Source of the DNA: JALOLG01 sp963722415
GTDB taxonomy: Bacteria; Actinomycetota; Acidimicrobiia; Acidimicrobiales; Ilumatobacteraceae
Assembly: GCA_963722415.1 (NCBI GenBank)
Contig: CAVRNI010000061.1
Coordinates: 1-64,000, forward strand
Direction of reading: 5' to 3'
Length of the DNA: 64,000 nt
Within the stretch, counting starts at the first letter, position 1; the number at the start of each line of letters is the position of its first letter. The notes beneath the pieces were generated by a model, which saw only the letters and a program-made list of their open reading frames with translations, had not been told where the DNA came from and did no database searches. Shown here piece after piece: positions 36,714 through 44,882 of the stretch. Both the position numbers and the translations under genes were made by a program.

Positions 36714-37551
36714 TCTCGCGCAACGCGTCGCCGAGGGCCTCGACCAGACGCACCTCGTACGGCCCGCGCATCGAGTAGATCACGAGGTCGACACCGGCCT
36801 CGAAGAACGGCTGCGCGGCGGCGGCCAGCTGTTGCGGATCGTCGTCTCCGGACAACGGCAGATGGATCGAGCGCGTGATCTCGGTCGCGTCGCGCCCGGC
36901 TTCGTCGCAGTACGAGCGCATCGTCTCGTCGAGGTCGAGCCAGAACGCGACGTCGGGCGGGAACGTCACGTCCCATTGATCGGCGTACCGCGCGACGATC
37001 CGCAGCGTGCGGCGCTTGCCCTTGCCTCCGATCGCGATCGGGAGGTGGCGCTGCACGGGCTTGGGCTCGCACCGCGCCTCGGTCAGCTCGTAGAAGCGTC
37101 CCGAGAACGTGGTGTGCTCGTTGTCGAGCAACGAGCGGATCACCTGGACTCCCTCGTCGAGACGGTCGAAGCGGTCCGTCAACGAACCGAGCGGGATGCC
37201 GTATGCATCCGACTCGCTGTCGAACCAACCGGCTCCGAGTCCGAGCACGAATCGCCCACCAGAGATGTGATCGACCGTCACTGCCATGTTGGCGGTGATC
37301 GCCGGGTGGCGGTAGTGCATCCCGTTGACCATCGCGCCGAGCCGGAGGCGCGTCGTCGCCTGGGCGAGCGCGGCGAGCATCGTCCAGCTCTCGAGGTGTG
37401 TGCCGTCGAGCGGCGGGGTGAGCGGGTAGAAGTGGTCCATCGTCCACGCCGACTCGAACACGTCGATCTGGTCGGCCGCCAGCCACACGTCGAGGAACTC
37501 GCGCCACGTCCCGTGCTGCGGTGGTGTCTTGATCGCGTACCGCCCGGTCAT
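36706..37551 (-). CDS. LLM-class (luciferase-like) flavin/F420-dependent oxidoreductase
   Basis: 281-residue TIM-barrel oxidoreductase. AWTMDHFYPL, LGAMVNGMHYRHPAITANMAVTVDHISGGRFVLGLGAGWF and PIAIGGKGKRRTLRIVARYADQWD are typical of the actinobacterial F420-dependent branch. Start ATG 37551 overlaps the ligC stop (ATGA), so it is coexpressed with ligC behind the GntR palindrome. Its reaction is unknown. It is not a standard member of the protocatechuate pathway and may act on a ring-modified substrate. Confidence 0.85.
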   Translation of the reverse strand: MTGRYAIKTPPQHGTWREFLDVWLAADQIDVFESAWTMDHFYPLTPPLDGTHLESWTMLAALAQATTRLRLGAMVNGMHYRHPAITANMAVTVDHISGGRFVLGLGAGWFDSESDAYGIPLGSLTDRFDRLDEGVQVIRSLLDNEHTTFSGRFYELTEARCEPKPVQRHLPIAIGGKGKRRTLRIVARYADQWDVTFPPDVAFWLDLDETMRSYCDEAGRDATEITRSIHLPLSGDDDPQQLAAAAQPFFEAGVDLVIYSMRGPYEVRLVEALGDALREIS

Positions 37552-38495
37552 GACTGCAGACTCCTCTCGAGCCGGTCGAGCGTTTGCATCGCCGGCAGAC
37601 ATTGCTCGAGCGACGCGTTCGGTTCGCGCGCTTCGGCGATGGCGGCGAAGAACTCGCGGTCCTGGAGCTCGATGCCGTCCATCGACACGTCGACCTGGGA
37701 GACGTCGATCGGCTGCTCGCGACCATCGACGAGATCGTCGTACCGGGCGATGTACGTGCCGTTGTCGCAGATGTAGCGGAAGAACGTTCCGAGCGGACCG
37801 TCGTTGTTGAACGACAACGCCAATGTGCACAACGCTCCCGAGCTCGGTGCCTTCATCCCGATCGTCATGTCCATCGCGATGCCGAGCTCGGGGTGGTCCG
37901 GGCCCTGCTGGGCCCACACGTCACCGGCGGTCTCGCCGGTCTGGTACTGGAACAGGTCGACGGTGTGACAGGCGTGGTGCCAGAGCAGGTGGTCGGTCCA
38001 GCTGCGTGGCTTGCCGAGCGCGTTCTTGTTCTCACGCCGGAAGAAGAACGTCTCGACCACCAGATGTTGCAACTGCAACTCCCCTGCCACGATGCGCTTG
38101 TGCACCCACTGGTGGCTCGGATTGAAGCGGCGCGTGTGGCACACCATCGCGGTCAGGCCGGTTTGCTGGTGGACCCGCACCAGCTCCTCGGCGTCCGCCA
38201 GGTTGTCGGCCATCGGGATCTCGACGAGACAGTGCTTGCCCGCCCGGAGCACCTGGGTTGCCTGCACGGCATGGAGTTGCGTCGGTGTCGTGAGGATCGC
38301 CGCCTCGACCCCGGGTTGTGCGAGGCCGTCGGCCAGGTCGAGCGACCAGTGGGCGATGTCGCGTTCAGTTGCCAGCTCCTCCGTGTCAGCGGCGTTGCCG
38401 CCGATCAGCGAGACGACCTCGACGCCGTCGATGCGGGCAATGCCGTCGAGATGCTTGCGGGCGATCGCGCCTTCTCCGGCGACACAGATCTTCAC
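37548..38495 (-). CDS. ligC: 4-carboxy-2-hydroxymuconate-6-semialdehyde dehydrogenase
   Basis: Gfo/Idh/MocA-family NAD(P)-dependent dehydrogenase of 315 residues, the same length as Sphingobium LigC. The Rossmann start is KICVAGEGAIARKHLDG. Strongly LigC-like segments are HTRRFNPSHQWVHKRIVAGE, FFFRRENKNALG, PRSWTDHLLWHHACHTVDLF, SFNNDGPLGTFFRYICDNGT and GIELQDREFFAAI. GTG 38495 follows GGAGGAG. It oxidises the LigAB product (as hemiacetal) to 2-pyrone-4,6-dicarboxylate. The promoter is shared with gntR across the palindrome at 38524. Confidence 0.93.
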   Translation of the reverse strand: MKICVAGEGAIARKHLDGIARIDGVEVVSLIGGNAADTEELATERDIAHWSLDLADGLAQPGVEAAILTTPTQLHAVQATQVLRAGKHCLVEIPMADNLADAEELVRVHQQTGLTAMVCHTRRFNPSHQWVHKRIVAGELQLQHLVVETFFFRRENKNALGKPRSWTDHLLWHHACHTVDLFQYQTGETAGDVWAQQGPDHPELGIAMDMTIGMKAPSSGALCTLALSFNNDGPLGTFFRYICDNGTYIARYDDLVDGREQPIDVSQVDVSMDGIELQDREFFAAIAEAREPNASLEQCLPAMQTLDRLERSLQS

Positions 38496-38523
38496 GGCGC
38501 TCCTCCAGACGGTTCCGTCGCAA

Positions 38524-38537
38524 TATTGTCGACAATA
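38524..38537 (+). promoter_or_regulatory. GntR operator palindrome, copy 1 (ligC/gntR)
   Basis: TATTGTCGACAATA is a 14-bp perfect palindrome with the core ATTGTCGACAAT (38525-38536). It has the TTGT..ACAA shape of FadR-subfamily GntR sites. The centre is 36 bp upstream of the ligC GTG, and the site ends 1 bp before the gntR ATG, so binding would also block gntR transcription. Identical cores occur at 42361 and 46096. Confidence 0.75.
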
Positions 38538-38538
38538 G

Positions 38539-39165
38539 ATGCGCACGATCGCCAACATCACCGACGACCTCCGGTCCGACATCCTGGCCGGCGTCTTCCC
38601 GCCGGGTGACCGCCTCGTCGAGTTGCACCTGAGTGAGCGCTATTCGGTGGGTCGGGCCTCGGTGCGCTCGGCGCTCGTGGAGCTGACGACGGAGGGGCTC
38701 GTCGAACGCGCCGCCAACCGCGGGGCGACGGTACGGCGGATCACCGTCGCCGAGGCGATCCAGATCACCGAGGCACGGGCCGCGCTCGAGAGCCTGATCG
38801 CGCGGCACGCGGCGCGTCAGGCGACGACGACCGAATGCGCCGAGCTCGTCGCCATCGTCGCTCGCATGCGGAGGGCCGTGGCCGCCGACGACGCGTCGAC
38901 GTACTCGCGGCTGAACGGCACGCTCCACCGGAGGCTTCGCGAGATCAGCCGGCACGCCGTCGCCGACAGCCTCGTCGAGAACCTCCGCAACCGCAGCGCC
39001 CACCACCAGTACCAACTGGCGTCGATGCCGGGGCGCTCCACCGAGTCGGTCGAACAACACGCGTCGATCGTCGCCGCCGTCGTCATGCACGACGAGGAAG
39101 CGGCCGCGAACGCGATGCACGACCACCTGATGTCGGTGATCGACGCCCTCCGTCACTGGGGATGA
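38539..39165 (+). CDS. GntR-family regulator (FadR/VanR subfamily, FCD domain), probable lig regulator
   Basis: 208 residues. The wHTH reads ITDDLRSDILAGVFPPGDRL, then LSERYSVGRASVRSALVELTTEGLVER. The FCD ligand domain has ITEARAALESLIARHAA and two His-containing helices (LNGTLHRRLREIS, EQHASIVAAVVMHDEEAAANAMHDHL) for metal/carboxylate effector binding. ATG 38539 lies directly after the operator, leaving no room for a Shine-Dalgarno sequence, so a leaderless or very short-leader mRNA is likely. Three copies of its presumed operator control the cluster. The effector is probably a pathway acid. Confidence 0.88.
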   Translation: MRTIANITDDLRSDILAGVFPPGDRLVELHLSERYSVGRASVRSALVELTTEGLVERAANRGATVRRITVAEAIQITEARAALESLIARHAARQATTTECAELVAIVARMRRAVAADDASTYSRLNGTLHRRLREISRHAVADSLVENLRNRSAHHQYQLASMPGRSTESVEQHASIVAAVVMHDEEAAANAMHDHLMSVIDALRHWG

Positions 39166-39168
39166 GGC

Positions 39169-39951
39169 TTACGGCAGCTTCGGCAGGCCGTCGGTCGGGA
39201 CGCGGCGAAGGCTTTCGACGGTCGCGCGTGTCATCACCGGATCGACGCCGAGGTCGGTGAGCAGCTCGGCCGCCGCCTCCATCTCGTGGAGCCGGCGAAC
39301 GGCGTGCGGAGCGGTTCCCTCGACCATCCGCCGGAGGAACTTCCCGTCGGCGACCGTGAACTGATCGACGAGGTTCTGCCACGTCTCGGCGGCGAAGCCG
39401 GCGGCGTCGGCGGCATGCATCGCCTCGATCAGTAGGCCGGCCAAGCCCTTGATCACGACGCTGCGCAGCAGCTTGCGGGTCGCCGCGTCGCCGGCCTGAT
39501 CGCCGACCGCCTCGACCGGCATGCCCAACGGCGCGAGCACCGCTTCGAACGCTGCCGCCCCCGATCCAGACGCCAGCGCCGGTGTGCGCAACCCGTTGCC
39601 CGGCACGATCGACATCAGCGCAACATCGGCAAAGGCCAGATCGCGCGCCGCGGCCAGCTCGGCGAGACGCCGCTTCACGACGGCCGAACTGGTCGACAGG
39701 TCGGCGTAGATCGCCGAAGCCGGGATCTCGTCGAGCGCCTGGCTCAGCGCGGCCGGGGCATCCGCTGACGCGGTCAGCGCCAGCACGACGCCGGCGTCGG
39801 CGACGGCGGCCTGCGGATCATCGCAACGTTCGACGCCGGCTGGCGTGGTCACGTCGGCCGGGTCGTAGCCCCGTACGTGCTGACCAGCGGCGACGAGGTC
39901 GGTCGCGATGAGGCTCCCGGCCTCGCCCAGTCCGAAAATGGTGAAGCGCAT
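39169..39951 (-). CDS. NAD(P)-binding 6-phosphogluconate dehydrogenase-like oxidoreductase (DUF1932)
   Basis: 260 residues. The N-terminal Rossmann start is MRFTIFGLGEAGSLIATDLVAAG with GYDPAD. The helical C-terminal domain KLLRSVVIKGLAGLLIEAMHAADAAG matches the DUF1932 type of beta-hydroxyacid dehydrogenase. It is the last gene of the minus-strand unit dlh-ligJ-ligK-this gene (8 bp after ligK). A dedicated step in oxalomesaconate or carboxyhydroxyoxoadipate metabolism is plausible but not established. Convergent with gntR, 3 bp apart. Confidence 0.8.
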   Translation of the reverse strand: MRFTIFGLGEAGSLIATDLVAAGQHVRGYDPADVTTPAGVERCDDPQAAVADAGVVLALTASADAPAALSQALDEIPASAIYADLSTSSAVVKRRLAELAAARDLAFADVALMSIVPGNGLRTPALASGSGAAAFEAVLAPLGMPVEAVGDQAGDAATRKLLRSVVIKGLAGLLIEAMHAADAAGFAAETWQNLVDQFTVADGKFLRRMVEGTAPHAVRRLHEMEAAAELLTDLGVDPVMTRATVESLRRVPTDGLPKLP

Positions 39952-39959
39952 CGCCGGAG

Positions 39960-40652
39960 TCAGTCGAGTGTGTCGACGTACTCGACGCCGAGCTCGGCGA
40001 GCTTGTCGCGCAGGCCGTAGAAGTCGATGCCGAGCTCGCCGGCGTTCAGCCGGGAACGGCTCTGCGCCTCCTTGGCGATCCGGGCGTTCGATTGGGCCAG
40101 CGCCCATTCGGCCTCGTCGCGTGCGACGATCACGACGCCGTCGTCGTCGGCGCAGACAACATCGCCCGGGTTGACGACCTGACCACCGAGCACCACCGGC
40201 ACGTTGACCGAACCCGGCGACGCCTTCACGGTGCCTTCGCACGACACGTACTGCGACCACACGGCGAACCCCATCGCCCGCAGGTCGGCCGTGTCGCGCA
40301 CACCGGCGTCGATGACCAACCCCCGCACGCCCCGGGCGAGCAACGAGCCGGCGAGCAGGTCGCCGAACATCCCGTGCGTCGACGGCGCGGTGTTGGTGAC
40401 GACGAGGATGTCGCCGTCCTGGCAGACCTCGACGGCAGCGTGGATCATGAGGTTGTCGCCCGGATGGCTCGACACGGTCACCGCCGAACCGGCGACACGT
40501 ACGTCGTGCTGGATCGGCCGGATGTGCGGCCCGACGTAGCCGCGCCGTCCGATCGCCTCGTGCACCGATGCCGTTCCGATCGCGCCCAGCTCGTCGATCA
40601 CTCGAAGCGGTGCCCGGTGAATCGTCCGCACGACAACGTGGCGACTGGTCAT
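39960..40652 (-). CDS. ligK: 4-carboxy-4-hydroxy-2-oxoadipate aldolase
   Basis: 230-residue RraA-like class II (metal-dependent) pyruvate aldolase, cleaving its substrate to pyruvate and oxaloacetate. Motifs: ELGAIGTASVHEAIGRRGYVGPHI, GDLLAGSLLARGVRGLVIDAGVRDTADL (metal/Arg-Asp region), and NPGDVVCADDDGVVIV. Length matches LigK/GalC. ATG 40652 overlaps the ligJ stop (ATGA). Confidence 0.9.
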   Translation of the reverse strand: MTSRHVVVRTIHRAPLRVIDELGAIGTASVHEAIGRRGYVGPHIRPIQHDVRVAGSAVTVSSHPGDNLMIHAAVEVCQDGDILVVTNTAPSTHGMFGDLLAGSLLARGVRGLVIDAGVRDTADLRAMGFAVWSQYVSCEGTVKASPGSVNVPVVLGGQVVNPGDVVCADDDGVVIVARDEAEWALAQSNARIAKEAQSRSRLNAGELGIDFYGLRDKLAELGVEYVDTLD

Positions 40653-41674
40653 TGCGCACCTCCGGTTGCATCGGTCCGGAGGCGGGGGAAGACCCGCCTC
40701 ACGTTGCCCTCGAAGATCTTCCCGCGGTCGACGTCGCTGAGATCGGCGCCGTCGACGTAGCGACGGGTGTCGTCGTAGTAGTGGCCGGTCTGCGGATCGA
40801 TGCCCCGCACCGCGCCCACCATCTCGGACGCGAAGAGGATGTTGTCGATCGGCACCACGTCGACGAGCAGGTCGATGCCTGGCTGGTGGTAGACGCACGT
40901 GTCGAACCAGACGTTCGCCATCAGCTCGTCGAGCGTCTGCCATCCCCTGTCCTGAGCGATGCCCCGGAACCGGCCCCAGTGGTAGGGCACGGCGCCTCCG
41001 CCGTGGGGGATGATGAAGCGCAGTTCGGGGAAGTCCTTGAACAGCCCCGACGTGAGCACCTGCATGAACGCCGTCGTGTCGGCACCCAGGTAGTGCGAGC
41101 CGGTCGTGTGGAAGTTCGGGTTGCACGTGTCGCTGACGTGGATCATCGCCGGCACGTCGAGCTCGCACATCGCCTCGTACAACGGCCAGAACGAGCGGTC
41201 GTCGAGCGGCGGCCCGTTCCAGTACCCACCGCTGGGGTCGGGGTTGAGGTTGCAGCCGATGAACGCCATCTCGTCGACGCAGCGACGCAGCTCGCGAACC
41301 GACGCGTCGATCGGTGCACCGGGCGACTGCGGCAGCTGGCACACGGGCGCGAAGTTCGCCGGGTAGAGGTCGCACACGCGGCGGATCAGCTCGTTGCAGT
41401 GCTCGCTCCAGAACCGCGAGGTGTTCGCGTTGCCGATGTGGTGACCCATCCAGCTCGCGCGCGGCGAGAAGATCGTGAGGTCGGTGCCGCGCTCTCGCTG
41501 CAACTTCAACTGCGCGCCCTCGAGGCTCTCGCGGATCTCGTCATCGCTGATCGAGATCGATCCCTTCTCACCGACCGCGTCGGGATCGCTCGCGAGGAGC
41601 GCCTGCTGGGCGTCGCGGTAGTCGCCGAGCTGCGGCGGTGCCGTGGTGTAGTGACCGTGACAGTCGATGATCAT
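40649..41674 (-). CDS. ligJ: 4-oxalomesaconate hydratase
   Basis: 341 residues, the same length as Sphingobium LigJ. Amidohydrolase-2-fold hydratase beginning IIDCHGHYTTAPPQLGDYRD, with LTIFSPRASWMGHHIGN, GCNLNPDPSGGYWNGPPLDD, ELRFIIPHGGGAVPYHWGR and ILFASEMVGAVRGIDP. It adds water to oxalomesaconate to give 4-carboxy-4-hydroxy-2-oxoadipate. Both ends overlap neighbours by 4 bp (dlh and ligK), so the unit is tightly coupled. Confidence 0.93.
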   Translation of the reverse strand: MIIDCHGHYTTAPPQLGDYRDAQQALLASDPDAVGEKGSISISDDEIRESLEGAQLKLQRERGTDLTIFSPRASWMGHHIGNANTSRFWSEHCNELIRRVCDLYPANFAPVCQLPQSPGAPIDASVRELRRCVDEMAFIGCNLNPDPSGGYWNGPPLDDRSFWPLYEAMCELDVPAMIHVSDTCNPNFHTTGSHYLGADTTAFMQVLTSGLFKDFPELRFIIPHGGGAVPYHWGRFRGIAQDRGWQTLDELMANVWFDTCVYHQPGIDLLVDVVPIDNILFASEMVGAVRGIDPQTGHYYDDTRRYVDGADLSDVDRGKIFEGNVRRVFPRLRTDATGGAQ

Positions 41675-42330
41675 CGCGCGAGGAAGGCGAGCGTGCGCTC
41701 GAGCGCCAACGCCGCCGACTCCGGGTGGTACGACGCGCGGACGTCGCAGTTGAATCCGTGGTCGGCGTCGTCGTAGACGTGGATCTCGACGTCGGGGTAC
41801 TGCTCGCCGATCTTGGCGACGTCGTCGAGCGGGATCATCGCGTCGAGCGCTCCGAAGTGGAGCATCACCGGGCACTTGGGCGACCGGTCGAGGAACTGCG
41901 TGATCTGGCCGCCGTAGTAACCGACCGCGGCCGCGATCGGCAGCTCACCCGCCGCCAACCAGGCGACGGAGCCGCCCCAGCAGTATCCGATGACTGCGAC
42001 GGGACCGGTGGCCGCCACGTGATCGACCGCGGCGCCGACGTCGAGGACCGGCCACGCCCAGTCGATCTGCGCCCGGATCTCGCGGCCACGGAGGCCGTCG
42101 TCCTGGTTGTAACCGAGCTCCACACCGCGTTCGACGCGGTCGAACAGCGCGGGCGCGACCGCGTGGAATCCGAGCGCCGCGTACCGGTCGACGACGGAGC
42201 GGATGTGCGCATTGACTCCGAAGATCTCCTGCACGATGACGACCGCCGCGGCCGGCGACTCAGGTCGTGCCTCGTAGGCGCCGAGCTGGTGACCGTCGGT
42301 TGCAGTGAGCTCGATCGTGCCGGATCCCAT
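41671..42330 (-). CDS. Dienelactone hydrolase family protein
   Basis: 219-residue alpha/beta hydrolase. The nucleophile Cys is in VIGYCWGGSVAW, the acid in LHFGALDAMIP, and the His in DADHGFNC, the dienelactone hydrolase Cys-Asp-His triad. VVIVQEIFGVNAHIRSV is also typical. It leads the operon dlh-ligJ-ligK behind GntR operator copy 2. A lactone-hydrolysing side or repair function (for example on pyrone-like products) is possible. The classical pathway does not need it. Confidence 0.88.
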   Translation of the reverse strand: MGSGTIELTATDGHQLGAYEARPESPAAAVVIVQEIFGVNAHIRSVVDRYAALGFHAVAPALFDRVERGVELGYNQDDGLRGREIRAQIDWAWPVLDVGAAVDHVAATGPVAVIGYCWGGSVAWLAAGELPIAAAVGYYGGQITQFLDRSPKCPVMLHFGALDAMIPLDDVAKIGEQYPDVEIHVYDDADHGFNCDVRASYHPESAALALERTLAFLAR

Positions 42331-42358
42331 TGCGTTCCCCTCTGTCCAGACGTGCAGC

Positions 42359-42374
42359 AGATTGTCGACAATCT
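42359..42374 (+). promoter_or_regulatory. GntR operator palindrome, copy 2 (dlh-ligJK/pobA)
   Basis: AGATTGTCGACAATCT is a perfect 16-bp palindrome containing the core ATTGTCGACAAT (42361-42372). It lies in the 88-bp divergent region. Its centre is 36 bp from the dlh ATG and 52 bp from the pobA TTG, so one dimer could control both directions. Confidence 0.75.
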
Positions 42375-42418
42375 CGCGGTGGATGTCATACTAGGACGGC
42401 GCGTCGGAGGGGGTCAGG

Positions 42419-43594
42419 TTGAGGACACAGGTGGCGATCATCGGTGCCGGACCCGCCGGAACGCTGCTCTCCCACCTCCTCGATCGCGCCGGTATCGACA
42501 GCGTCGTGCTCGAACGCCAGAGCCGCGAGCACGTCCTCAGCCGCATCCGCGCGGGCGTGCTGGAGTGGGGGTCGGTGAACCTCCTGCGCGACGCCGGGGT
42601 CGGTGCCCGGATGGACGCCGAGGGCCAGATCCACGACGGCGCCGGCATCGCCTGGGCCGGCCGCGACTACTTCTTCATCGACATCAAGAAGCACACCGGT
42701 CTGCAGTTCATGGCCTACGGCCAGACGTTGATCCAGGAGGATCTCTATCTCGCCCGTGAGGCCGCCGGGGGTCAGCTGCACTTCGAGGTCGCCGATGTGC
42801 TGCCGCACGATGTCGTCACCAGTTCGCCGTACGTCACGTACGTGCGAGGCGGGACCCAGCAGCGGATCGATTGCGACTTCGTCGTCGGCTGCGACGGCTA
42901 TCACGGGGTGAGCCGCACGGTCATTCCGAGCGACGTCATCCGTACCTACGAGAAGGACTATCCGTTCGGGTGGCTCGGCATCCTCTCCGAGACGCCGCCG
43001 CTCCCCGACCTCGTCTACTGCAACCACGAGCGGGGCTTCGCGCTCGCGTCGCAGCGCAACCCGATGCTCAGCCGGTACTACGTCCAGTGTCCACTCGAGG
43101 ACTCCATCGACGACTGGCCGGACGAGCGGTTCTGGTTCGAGCTCAGGGCACGCCTCCCACCGGCCACCGCCGAGCAGCTCGTGACCGGCCCGTCGATCGA
43201 GAAGTCGATCGCGCCGCTGCGCAGCTTCGTCGCCGAGCCGATGCGATACGGCAACCTGTTCCTCGCCGGCGACGCCGCCCACATCGTGCCGCCCACCGGC
43301 GCCAAGGGTCTCAACCTCGCGATCTCCGACGTCTACTACCTGTCGCGCGGGCTGGTGCAGCACTACGACGACAACGACGACCACTATCTCGACCGCTACT
43401 CGGAGATGGCGCTACGGCGCGTGTGGGGCTCGGTGCGGTTCTCGTGGTGGCTCACCAAGTTGCTCCACCGCTTCCCCGACCAGACCGAGTTCGACCAGCG
43501 CGCCCAAGAGGTCGAGCTCGACTACCTCGCCTCGTCGGTGCACGCCCAGGCGTCGGTCTGCGAGCAGTACGCCGGACTGCCCTACGAGGACTGA
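42419..43594 (+). CDS. pobA: 4-hydroxybenzoate 3-monooxygenase
   Basis: 391-residue FAD monooxygenase that makes protocatechuate from 4-hydroxybenzoate. FAD motif VAIIGAGPAGTLLSHLLDRAG, then SRIRAGVLEWGSVNLLRDAGVG (PobA-specific), the DG motif FVVGCDGYHGVSRTVIP, and GD motif LFLAGDAAHIVPPTGAKGLN. The length is close to the 394 residues of Pseudomonas PobA. The TTG start at 42419 is supported by GGAGGGGG 6-13 bp upstream. The promoter is shared with dlh. Its 3' end overlaps the convergent SRPBCC gene. Confidence 0.92.
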   Translation: MRTQVAIIGAGPAGTLLSHLLDRAGIDSVVLERQSREHVLSRIRAGVLEWGSVNLLRDAGVGARMDAEGQIHDGAGIAWAGRDYFFIDIKKHTGLQFMAYGQTLIQEDLYLAREAAGGQLHFEVADVLPHDVVTSSPYVTYVRGGTQQRIDCDFVVGCDGYHGVSRTVIPSDVIRTYEKDYPFGWLGILSETPPLPDLVYCNHERGFALASQRNPMLSRYYVQCPLEDSIDDWPDERFWFELRARLPPATAEQLVTGPSIEKSIAPLRSFVAEPMRYGNLFLAGDAAHIVPPTGAKGLNLAISDVYYLSRGLVQHYDDNDDHYLDRYSEMALRRVWGSVRFSWWLTKLLHRFPDQTEFDQRAQEVELDYLASSVHAQASVCEQYAGLPYED

Positions 43595-44034
43595 CGGGCA
43601 GCCCTGGCGGCGAGCCCGTCGGCGCACTGCTGGAGGAACCTCCGGATACCGCGCTGCATCAACGCACCGGTGCCGGGGATCTTCGGGAAGAACGACGCCC
43701 GCCAGCGGATGACGGCACCGCCGGTGTCGTCGCCGCTGTCTTCGACGTCGACGCTGGCCCGATAGTCCTTGATCGCCAACCCGGAGATCGAGACGTAGCC
43801 GAGCCGGCGGCCCGGCACGATCTCGACGATCTCGTCGCGACCCGTGACCCGCCCGCGCTTGAAGACGCGGATCGCGCCGACGCCTTCGGGCGGCGGGTTG
43901 CCGGCGCGTTCGAGCTCGAACGAGTCGATCGGCGCCCAGTTCGGCCACGTGCTGCCGTCGGCGAGCAGCGCGAACACCGCCGCCGCGCTCGCCGACGTCC
44001 GAGCGGTCACGTCGATCTCCCTGCGCTTCGCCAC
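43582..44034 (-). CDS. SRPBCC / polyketide cyclase-like protein
   Basis: 150-residue START/SRPBCC fold protein: VTARTSASAAAVFALLADGSTWPNW, then GAIRVFKRGRVTGRDEIVEIVPGRRLGYV. Such proteins bind hydrophobic ligands, and most have no known reaction. ATG 44034. Its 3' end overlaps that of pobA by 13 bp. It diverges from the antitoxin gene. No evidence links it to the pathway. Confidence 0.78.
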   Translation of the reverse strand: MAKRREIDVTARTSASAAAVFALLADGSTWPNWAPIDSFELERAGNPPPEGVGAIRVFKRGRVTGRDEIVEIVPGRRLGYVSISGLAIKDYRASVDVEDSGDDTGGAVIRWRASFFPKIPGTGALMQRGIRRFLQQCADGLAARAARQSS

Positions 44035-44042
44035 GATTCAAG

Positions 44043-44068
44043 CGTACATCGCTGTACATGAGTGTACA
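44043..44068 (+). promoter_or_regulatory. Toxin-antitoxin operator with 10-bp periodic half-sites
   Basis: CGTACA (44043), TGTACA (44053) and TGTACA (44063) recur at exactly 10-bp intervals just before the antitoxin start. TGTACA is itself palindromic, so several symmetric dimer sites can be formed on one face of the helix. This fits cooperative autorepression by a Phd/YefM-type antitoxin-toxin complex. Confidence 0.55.
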
Positions 44069-44076
44069 ATGAAGAT

Positions 44077-44370
44077 GTGGCGACGACGATGACGGTGAGC
44101 GAGGCTCGGGCCGCCCTCCCCCAGATCCTCGACCGCGTGCTCGCCGGCGAAGAGGTGACGCTCACCCGCCATGGCCACCCCGTTGCCGTCGTCGTCCGTC
44201 CCGACACACTTCGCGCTCGCCGCGGCGGCGACGCGTTCGCGGTCGCGGAACGCGTGCGTGATCTCCTCGAACGCAGCGGCCGGACACAGCTTCGCGACCG
44301 ACCGACGCTCACCGAGGACCGCGCCGAGGCGCTCGTCGCCGACGTGCGAGCGGCTCGATCGACTCGCTAG
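44077..44370 (+). CDS. Phd/YefM-family antitoxin
   Basis: 97 residues from GTG 44077 (ATG 44089 is a possible start). MTVSEARAALPQILDRVLAGEEVTLTRHGHPVAVVVRPDTL is a typical Phd/YefM DNA-binding N-terminus. The C-terminal tail (RPTLTEDRAEALVADVRAAR) would wrap the toxin. It precedes the PIN toxin by 11 bp. The periodic TGTACA operator lies immediately upstream. Confidence 0.88.
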   Translation: MATTMTVSEARAALPQILDRVLAGEEVTLTRHGHPVAVVVRPDTLRARRGGDAFAVAERVRDLLERSGRTQLRDRPTLTEDRAEALVADVRAARSTR

Positions 44371-44381
44371 CGGTTCGTGAC

Positions 44382-44882
44382 ATGGACGCCTTCGACGCCG
44401 ACGTCCTGATCTACGCCGCCGTCGCCGGACACGAGCTGGGCCGACGCGTTCGTGCGCTGTTCCCAACCGGCCCGGTCGAGACCACTGGAGCTGTCGCCGG
44501 GATCGGCTCGGTGCTGCTCCTGCCCGAACTGCTGACCAAGCCCCTGCGTGAAAATGCCGCCGACGAGCTCGAGGAGCTCGGCGCATTACTTGCCCGCCTC
44601 GACCTGCGCCCAACGGACGTGGCGACGGCGGAACTGGCAACGGCACTCGGCGCGTCGTACGGACTTCGCGCCGCCGATGCGGTTCATCTCGCGACCGCCG
44701 TGAGCGCGGGCGCCGACCGGTTCCTCACCAACAACACATCGGACTTCCCCAAGACGATCGCCGAGATCGACATCACGTACCCGGATGAGCTGCCCGAACC
44801 GACCGTGCGAGTTGATCAGGCGTTCTCGAGGATCAGCAGGCCGTTGTGGGTGTTCGACGTCGGGACGTGGGTGGCGCGGTAG
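44382..44882 (+). CDS. PIN-domain (VapC-like) toxin
   Basis: 166 residues of PIN fold RNase. FDADVLIYAAVAGHELG has the first acidic residue, LLPELLTKPLRE a Glu, and YGLRAADAVHLATAVSAGADRFLTNNTSDF the remaining acidic cluster. It cleaves RNA when freed from the antitoxin. The conserved domain ends near residue 140. The last 20-25 residues run into the 3' end of the convergent ligB (67-bp overlap) and may be accidental. The pair sits inside the lig cluster. Confidence 0.85.
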   Translation: MDAFDADVLIYAAVAGHELGRRVRALFPTGPVETTGAVAGIGSVLLLPELLTKPLRENAADELEELGALLARLDLRPTDVATAELATALGASYGLRAADAVHLATAVSAGADRFLTNNTSDFPKTIAEIDITYPDELPEPTVRVDQAFSRISRPLWVFDVGTWVAR

